Positions 31,776-36,188 of a stretch of 36,188 nt of DNA are shown piece after piece (within the stretch, counting starts at the first letter, position 1; the number at the start of each line of letters is the position of its first letter). A program made the position numbers and the translations under genes. The notes beneath the pieces are model-generated. The model did no database searches. It had not been told where the DNA came from and saw nothing but the letters and a program-made list of their open reading frames with translations. Source of the stretch: SbD1 sp049300095 (GTDB lineage Bacteria > Desulfobacterota > Syntrophobacteria > Syntrophobacterales > Syntrophobacteraceae); the NCBI GenBank assembly GCA_049300095.1, contig JBAQYM010000143.1, positions 1 to 36,188 on the forward strand. Reading direction: 5' to 3'.

Positions 31776-32990
31776 ATGAATCCGGGGAAGGTGTTCGGGT
31801 ATGCTTTATGTTGGCTCGTTGTCGTGCTTATGGCGCCGCCGCTTGGGGCCTCCGCGGCCGGCCCGGGGGACGACCAGCCCTTTAAACAGGAACAACTGGA
31901 TCAAATGCTCGCGCCCATAGCGCTTTATCCGGATTCCTTGCTCGCGCAGGTCCTGATGGCGTCAACCTACCCGCTCGAGGTGGTTCAGGCTGACCGCTGG
32001 GTGAGGCAGAACAGCAAGCTCAAGGGTGAGACGTTATACACCGCCCTCGACAAAATGGAATGGGACCCGAGCATCAAGGCCCTTGTCCCGTTCCCGGAGG
32101 TCCTTTCCATGATGAGCGAGCAGCTCGACTGGACGCAGCAACTCGGGGATGCATTCCTCGGCCAGCAGGGCGATGTCATGGACACTGTGCAGAAGCTGCG
32201 CGCGAGGGCGCATGCACAGAATAACCTCAAGAGCACCAGGGAACAGCAGGTGATCGTCGAAGAGAAGGTCATCCGGATCGAACCGGTAAATCCCGAGGTG
32301 GTATATATCCCCGCCTACAATCCCGTGGTCGTCTACGGTCCGTGGCTGTATCCGGCCTACCCGCCCTATTACTGGGGGCCCGCGTTCGTTGGCGCGGGGG
32401 TCGCCTTCGCCGCGGGAGTTGCCGTGGGAGCGGCCTGGGGTCACGGTTGGGGAAACTGGAACTGGGGCAATCACACGATCAATGTGAATGTGAACCGAAA
32501 TATCAACGTCAACCATAATTTGAAGGCCGGCGGCGTCCAAACGGGGAAATGGCAGCACAATCCGGACCACAGAAAGGGTGTGGCCTATCGCAACGATGCG
32601 GCCGGGCGGCAGTACGGGCAAAAACGTCCGGGGTCGCCGGACGCCGGGCGCGATTACCGGGGTCATTCACAGGCCCCCGGGGGACAAGGGATGCACCAGA
32701 CCGGCTATCGAGAGCCGGGCCGCCAGCCGACGGCAGGCGATAGAGCGGGTCGCGGCGGTGAGATGGGCCGCCCGCAGGGCGCCGGTTCCATGGGCGGCGG
32801 GCAGACCCGGCCCGGCGCGTTTGACGGCATGTCGCACGGCGGCGAGGCCAGGGAGCATGCAGATCGCGGCTTTATGAGCCGTAGCGGCGGGATGCAGGGC
32901 GGTGGCGAGTTTCACGGCGGCGGCGGCGGGTTTCACGGTGGTGGCGGTGGAATGCATGGCGGCGGCGGCGGGTTTCACGGCCGGCGATAA
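31776..32990 (+). CDS. DUF3300 exported protein with Gly/His-rich tail
   Basis: The 404-residue protein has a signal peptide (residues about 1-28, ending GASAA) and a DUF3300 domain (about 35-215) with APIALYPDSLLAQVLMASTY and VVYIPAYNPVVVYGPW. After a Gly/Ala/Trp stretch (WGNWNWGN) the C-terminal 150 residues are low-complexity, rich in Gly, Arg and His, ending in repeats of GGGGFHGGGGG type that could bind metal or form a disordered wall-associated tail. The function is unknown. A strong AAGGAGGAGG (31764-31773) precedes the ATG. DUF3300 and DUF2950 genes commonly lie together, as here. Confidence 0.85.
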   Translation: MNPGKVFGYALCWLVVVLMAPPLGASAAGPGDDQPFKQEQLDQMLAPIALYPDSLLAQVLMASTYPLEVVQADRWVRQNSKLKGETLYTALDKMEWDPSIKALVPFPEVLSMMSEQLDWTQQLGDAFLGQQGDVMDTVQKLRARAHAQNNLKSTREQQVIVEEKVIRIEPVNPEVVYIPAYNPVVVYGPWLYPAYPPYYWGPAFVGAGVAFAAGVAVGAAWGHGWGNWNWGNHTINVNVNRNINVNHNLKAGGVQTGKWQHNPDHRKGVAYRNDAAGRQYGQKRPGSPDAGRDYRGHSQAPGGQGMHQTGYREPGRQPTAGDRAGRGGEMGRPQGAGSMGGGQTRPGAFDGMSHGGEAREHADRGFMSRSGGMQGGGEFHGGGGGFHGGGGGMHGGGGGFHGRR

Positions 32991-33059
32991 TCACGTTTGC
33001 ATCCGCGGGTTGGTCAGGGACAAGAGCGACAATCTTTTACATCTGATGGAGGTCCAATC

Positions 33060-34025
33060 ATGATGTCGTCCATAAAAGGCAAGGGGAGGGGACATATCTG
33101 CCGCTTTGCTCCGATATTTCTCATGGCCGGGGCACTGCTCCTGGCGGCGTTCTTCGGTAATGCCGTCGCGGCCTCGAAAGCTGGGAAACAAAAAGTCTTC
33201 AAGTCGCCCGAGGACGCGGTTAACGCATTGTACGAGGCCATGAAGAGCAACGATCGCAAGGGACTGCTGGCCATTTTCGGAGAGCGTGAAAAAGACCTGG
33301 TTTCCTCGGGAGATGATGTTGCCGATAATGAAATGCGCGCGCGGGCCGTCAAGATGTTTGACGAGAAGAGGGAGATAGTCAGGCGAGGGGACCGGAAGGC
33401 AATCCTCGAGCTTGGCAGGGACAACTGGCCGCTTCCCATCCCTCTTGTCCAGGAAAAAGGAAGCTGGCGATTTGACACGGAACAGGGCAAAGAGGAAATT
33501 CTGAACCGCAGGATCGGGAGGAACGAGCTTGGCGCTATCCAGGTCTGCCTTGCCTATGTCGATGCGCAGCGCGAATACGCCGTGTCAACGCGGAAGGGCG
33601 GTTTAAGGGAATATGCTCAGAGAGTCTTTAGCGAACCCGGTAAAAGGGACGGTCTCTACTGGGAAACGAAAGAGGGCGAACAACCGAGCCCGGTGGGCAT
33701 CTTCATGGCCAATGCCCGAAAAGAGGGGTACAAGAAAGACCCCGGCGGTAAGCCGGCCCCGTACCACGGATATTTCTACCGAATCTTGAAGGCGCAGGGT
33801 AAAAACGCCTCCGGAGGGGCCTTCGACTACGTGGTCAAGGACAAGATGATCGGCGGGTTTGCGCTGGTTGCCTACCCCGCGAAATACGGGTCGTCCGGAA
33901 TAGTGACGTTCGTGGTAAACCACGAGGGAGTAATCTATCAGAAAGACCTCGGACCGAGGACGGAATCGCTTGCCCAACGGATCAAGATTTTCGACCCCGA
34001 CAAGACATGGGAGAAGGTGAAATAG
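33060..34025 (+). CDS. DUF2950 exported protein
   Basis: The 321-residue protein has a signal sequence (about 1-38, with FLMAGALLLAAFFGNAVAAS) and a DUF2950 body: FKSPEDAVNALYEAMKSND, then CLAYVDAQREYA, PYHGYFYRILKAQG and ALVAYPAKYG. The function is unknown; the fold is expected to be periplasmic or lipid-facing. The frame is open upstream to 32997, but GGAGGT at 33048-33053 sets the start at 33060. It follows the DUF3300 gene by 69 bp and is probably co-transcribed with it. Confidence 0.87.
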   Translation: MMSSIKGKGRGHICRFAPIFLMAGALLLAAFFGNAVAASKAGKQKVFKSPEDAVNALYEAMKSNDRKGLLAIFGEREKDLVSSGDDVADNEMRARAVKMFDEKREIVRRGDRKAILELGRDNWPLPIPLVQEKGSWRFDTEQGKEEILNRRIGRNELGAIQVCLAYVDAQREYAVSTRKGGLREYAQRVFSEPGKRDGLYWETKEGEQPSPVGIFMANARKEGYKKDPGGKPAPYHGYFYRILKAQGKNASGGAFDYVVKDKMIGGFALVAYPAKYGSSGIVTFVVNHEGVIYQKDLGPRTESLAQRIKIFDPDKTWEKVK

Positions 34026-34040
34026 TGACGATGGGGTCCA

Positions 34041-34063
34041 CAGCGGCCGTCCCGCGGCCGCTG
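34041..34063 (+). promoter_or_regulatory. GC-rich hairpin between the DUF2950 and efflux genes
   Basis: CAGCGGCCG and CGGCCGCTG form a perfect 9-bp stem with loop TCCCG, 15 bp after the DUF2950 stop. There is no T-run, so it is unlikely to be a full terminator; it may lower expression of the next gene or protect the upstream mRNA. Confidence 0.5.
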
Positions 34064-34111
34064 GTTGCCGGTGGTTAAACCGGGGAGATCCCGGCGTGGA
34101 ATGGAGATAAA

Positions 34112-35791
34112 ATGCGGAAGAGGGACCCGCGGGCCGAAGATCGCCGGTGGCGTATCTGCGCGGTTGCGTTGTCCGCAGCCGTTGCATTGTGCCGGATCAG
34201 GCCGTTTTTTATCCTGAGCGTGATCGGATTGGCGCTGCTTTCATACGGTTGTGCGACGGTGGGGCCGGACTTTCGAAAACCCTCCGCGCCGGTCGCCAAA
34301 GAGTGGGACGAGGCCAAGGACCCCAGGGCCCGGAAAGAGGCGGCGGACTACAGTCAGTGGTGGACGGTATTCAACGACCCCGTGCTCGATGCGCTCATCG
34401 CGACCGCCTACAAGCAGAACCTCGACCTGCAGATTGCCGGAATTCGAATCCTCGAGGCCAGGGCCCAGCTCGGAATAGCGGTAGGCAACCAGTATCCGCA
34501 GCAGCAGCAACTGAACGCCTCCCATTCGTATACGGAAACCAGCCAGAATGCCGCAAACACCACCGGGGGAGACCTCAGGTATCAGGCGTACACCTATGCG
34601 CTCGATGCCGCATGGGAACTCGATTTCTGGGGGAAATTCCGGCGTGCCGTGGAATCCGCGGACGCGAACCTGATTGCATCCGTTGCAAATTACGACGACG
34701 TTCTGGTGACCCTGACAAGCGATGTGGCGTCAACGTATACGCTTATCCGCACTTACGAGGAGCGGCTGCGGGTCGCGCGGGAAAATGTCGCCATTCAAAA
34801 GAGTTCCTACGATCTGGTCGAGGCGCGGTACCGCAACGGAGCGGTTACGGAGCTCGATCTTCAGCAGGCCCGGAGCCTTCTCTACGATACCATGTCGCAG
34901 ATTTCCACCCTTGAAATCGGGTATCAGGATGCCAAGCACTCCTTGAGCACACTGCTCGGGATGCCGCCGGGGGACCTCCAGGACATGCTGGGAGATGCCA
35001 GGCCCATTCCGGTCGCGCCCGCCGATGTGGTGGTCGGCATCCCGGCCGAGTTGCTTCGCCGCCGCCCCGACATCCGGAGCGCCGAATTGCAGGCCGCGGC
35101 CCAATGCGCGCTGATCGGAGCGGCCAAGGCCGACCTTTTCCCGAAGATTTCCCTGACCGGGTCCTTCGGGTTCCTGTCCAGCGATTCATCGCTCACCCGC
35201 ACGGGCGGCAGCTCGTTTTCCGATCTTTTCAGTTGGCGCAGTCTGACCCTGGCGACCGGTCCCTCGATCCAGTGGCCTGTCCTGAACTACGGCAGGATCC
35301 AGAATAACATTCGGGTGCAGGACGCCCGGTTCCAGCAGTTGCTCGTGACTTACCAGAATACGGTGCTGCGCGCCGCCCGGGAGGTCGAGGATTCCCTGGT
35401 GTCCTTCCTCAAAAGCCAGGACCAGGCGCAAATGCTATCCGAAAGCACGCTGGCCGCCAAAAGGGCGGTGGACCTTGCAATGATCCAGTACCGCGAGGGG
35501 GCCACCGACTATACGCGGGTGCTCACCGCCCAGCAGTCCCTCGTGCAGCAGCAGGACCGCCTGACGCAAAGCAGGGGGACCGTCGCTTCCAGCCTTGTCA
35601 CACTGTACAAGGCCCTCGGGGGCGGCTGGCAAATCCGCGCCGACAAGGGTTTTGTATCGGAAGAGACCATAAAGGCCATGCGCGAGAGGACAAATTGGGG
35701 GAGACTTCTTCCCGTCGAGGCCCCAAGCGGCGGCCTGGAGCCGCCGCCGCCCGCTTCGCGGCAGAAGCTGCTGCCGCGTCCGGATTGGTAG
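34112..35791 (+). CDS. Outer-membrane efflux lipoprotein (NodT/OprM family)
   Basis: The 559-residue protein has an unusually long, basic N-terminus, then a signal with lipobox LSYGC (C47) and the family start ATVGPDFRKP. Two TolC-type repeats follow, with hallmarks WWTVFNDPVLDALI, AWELDFWGKFRRAVESA, IPAELLRRRPDIRSAE and GPSIQWPVLNYGRI. Such trimers form the outer-membrane channel of tripartite RND or MFS pumps. The C-terminus runs about 60 residues beyond the usual end and is Pro-rich (SGGLEPPPPAS). No pump or adaptor gene is in the window, so partners are unknown. GGAGAT at 34103-34108 supports the start; an ATG closer to the hydrophobic core is not available. Confidence 0.9.
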   Translation: MRKRDPRAEDRRWRICAVALSAAVALCRIRPFFILSVIGLALLSYGCATVGPDFRKPSAPVAKEWDEAKDPRARKEAADYSQWWTVFNDPVLDALIATAYKQNLDLQIAGIRILEARAQLGIAVGNQYPQQQQLNASHSYTETSQNAANTTGGDLRYQAYTYALDAAWELDFWGKFRRAVESADANLIASVANYDDVLVTLTSDVASTYTLIRTYEERLRVARENVAIQKSSYDLVEARYRNGAVTELDLQQARSLLYDTMSQISTLEIGYQDAKHSLSTLLGMPPGDLQDMLGDARPIPVAPADVVVGIPAELLRRRPDIRSAELQAAAQCALIGAAKADLFPKISLTGSFGFLSSDSSLTRTGGSSFSDLFSWRSLTLATGPSIQWPVLNYGRIQNNIRVQDARFQQLLVTYQNTVLRAAREVEDSLVSFLKSQDQAQMLSESTLAAKRAVDLAMIQYREGATDYTRVLTAQQSLVQQQDRLTQSRGTVASSLVTLYKALGGGWQIRADKGFVSEETIKAMRERTNWGRLLPVEAPSGGLEPPPPASRQKLLPRPDW

Positions 35792-36188
35792 GAGTCCGGC
35801 CCCCGCCGGTGGACGGATCAGTTCGATGGGTTACGTTCCGCTCCACCCATCCTACCGCCCTGTTGTGGCGTGGTCTCATGGGGCTGTTGCCCGAACGCAA
35901 AAGTTGCGACAGGTGTGGCCAAAACAGGGCGGAGGTCTCCCCTCCCTTGGCGGGAGGGGCTGGGGGCGGGGGTCGTAAGTACTTGAAAATTCAACACCCT
36001 CCCCTAACCCCTCCCATCGCAGGGAGGGGGACTCACGTCTGGCTCAATAGTCGCGCAACTTGAATATTTCTTTGGGCAACAGCCCCTCATGACCGCGCCA
36101 CTCGGTGTGACCGCGGGTCTCCAATTTGTTGCGACCGCCCTCCAGGGAGACCTTCGGTCGGACCCGTGGCACGGTCGGGAGACCGTGC
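35792..36188. repeat. Gene-free end region with element A and an intact REP half
   Basis: After the efflux gene comes element A, then a REP beginning GTGGCACGGTCGGGAGACCG at 36166 that is cut by the window end. This REP is the unoccupied form of the palindrome that holds element D at 6684-7008. No gene is seen. Confidence 0.7.
35865..36101 (+). mobile_element. GGGCTGTTGCCC-ended element A with target-site duplication (A/B subfamily)
   Basis: The element is 205 bp (35881-36085) with perfect 12-bp ends. CTCATG is directly repeated at 35875-35880 and 36086-36091, as expected of a target duplication. Outside it, GTGGCGTGGT on the left and ACCGCGCCAC on the right are complementary but for one base, so the empty site is again a hairpin with CTCATG as loop. 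Two GC-rich hairpins lie inside. Confidence 0.78.

Noticed and set aside
1..36188. tRNA, rRNA or a replication origin
   Set aside because: No cloverleaf-like sequence, rRNA segment or DnaA-box cluster was recognised on reading; a covariance-model scan was not possible here.

Overview
The window looks like a chromosomal stretch of a Gram-negative anaerobe of the Desulfobacterota (old Deltaproteobacteria), plausibly Syntrophobacter-like. This is inferred from gene content: LptF/LptG and lipoproteins imply an outer membrane; HydE, HydF, HydG and a sensory [FeFe]-hydrogenase imply hydrogen metabolism; MeaB points to a methylmalonyl-CoA mutase; a membrane proton pyrophosphatase suits an energy-limited life. 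DNA is GC-rich and the gaps between genes are packed with palindromic repeats. I saw no tRNA, rRNA, CRISPR array or intact transposase.

Layout. 1-8424: repeat debris, an MBL-fold hydrolase, a small membrane protein, an AmpG-like permease (minus), a lysine 2,3-aminomutase-like radical SAM enzyme, a RelB/RelE-type toxin-antitoxin pair, a DUF5658 protein coupled to a lipoprotein, and an MltB-type transglycosylase (minus). 8425-16646: a dynamin-like GTPase, the H+-pyrophosphatase with a clear terminator, MeaB (minus), and a polytopic GT87-like glycosyltransferase (minus). 17115-20201: lptF-lptG, a small Cys-rich exported protein and a lone antitoxin-like gene. 20295-28869 (minus strand): one gene train in transcription order hydG - aspartase - hydF - hydE - [2Fe-2S] ferredoxin - sensory [FeFe]-hydrogenase (HydS) - SpoIIE-type phosphatase, behind a near-consensus promoter. 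Divergent from it is a PocR-domain histidine kinase (29068-30477). 31776-35791: DUF3300, DUF2950 and an outer-membrane efflux lipoprotein.

How it fits together. The hyd train reads as a hydrogen-sensing package: HydE/F/G build the H-cluster, the aspartase may supply ammonia for its dithiomethylamine bridge, HydS senses H2 or redox state through its H-cluster, FeS domains and PAS domain, and the PP2C phosphatase is the likely output. No catalytic hydrogenase lies in the window.

The most unusual feature is a family of about 190-335 bp non-coding elements sharing the ends GGGCTGTTGCCC ... GGGCAACAGCCC, each end being itself a tiny hairpin. They come in three subfamilies with unrelated interiors, each carrying its own internal hairpin pair. 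Five of the six complete copies sit at the centre of another inverted repeat, and those five target palindromes differ in sequence. This suggests a mobile element that recognises hairpin structure rather than sequence. Octamer and heptamer tandem arrays add to the repeat load.
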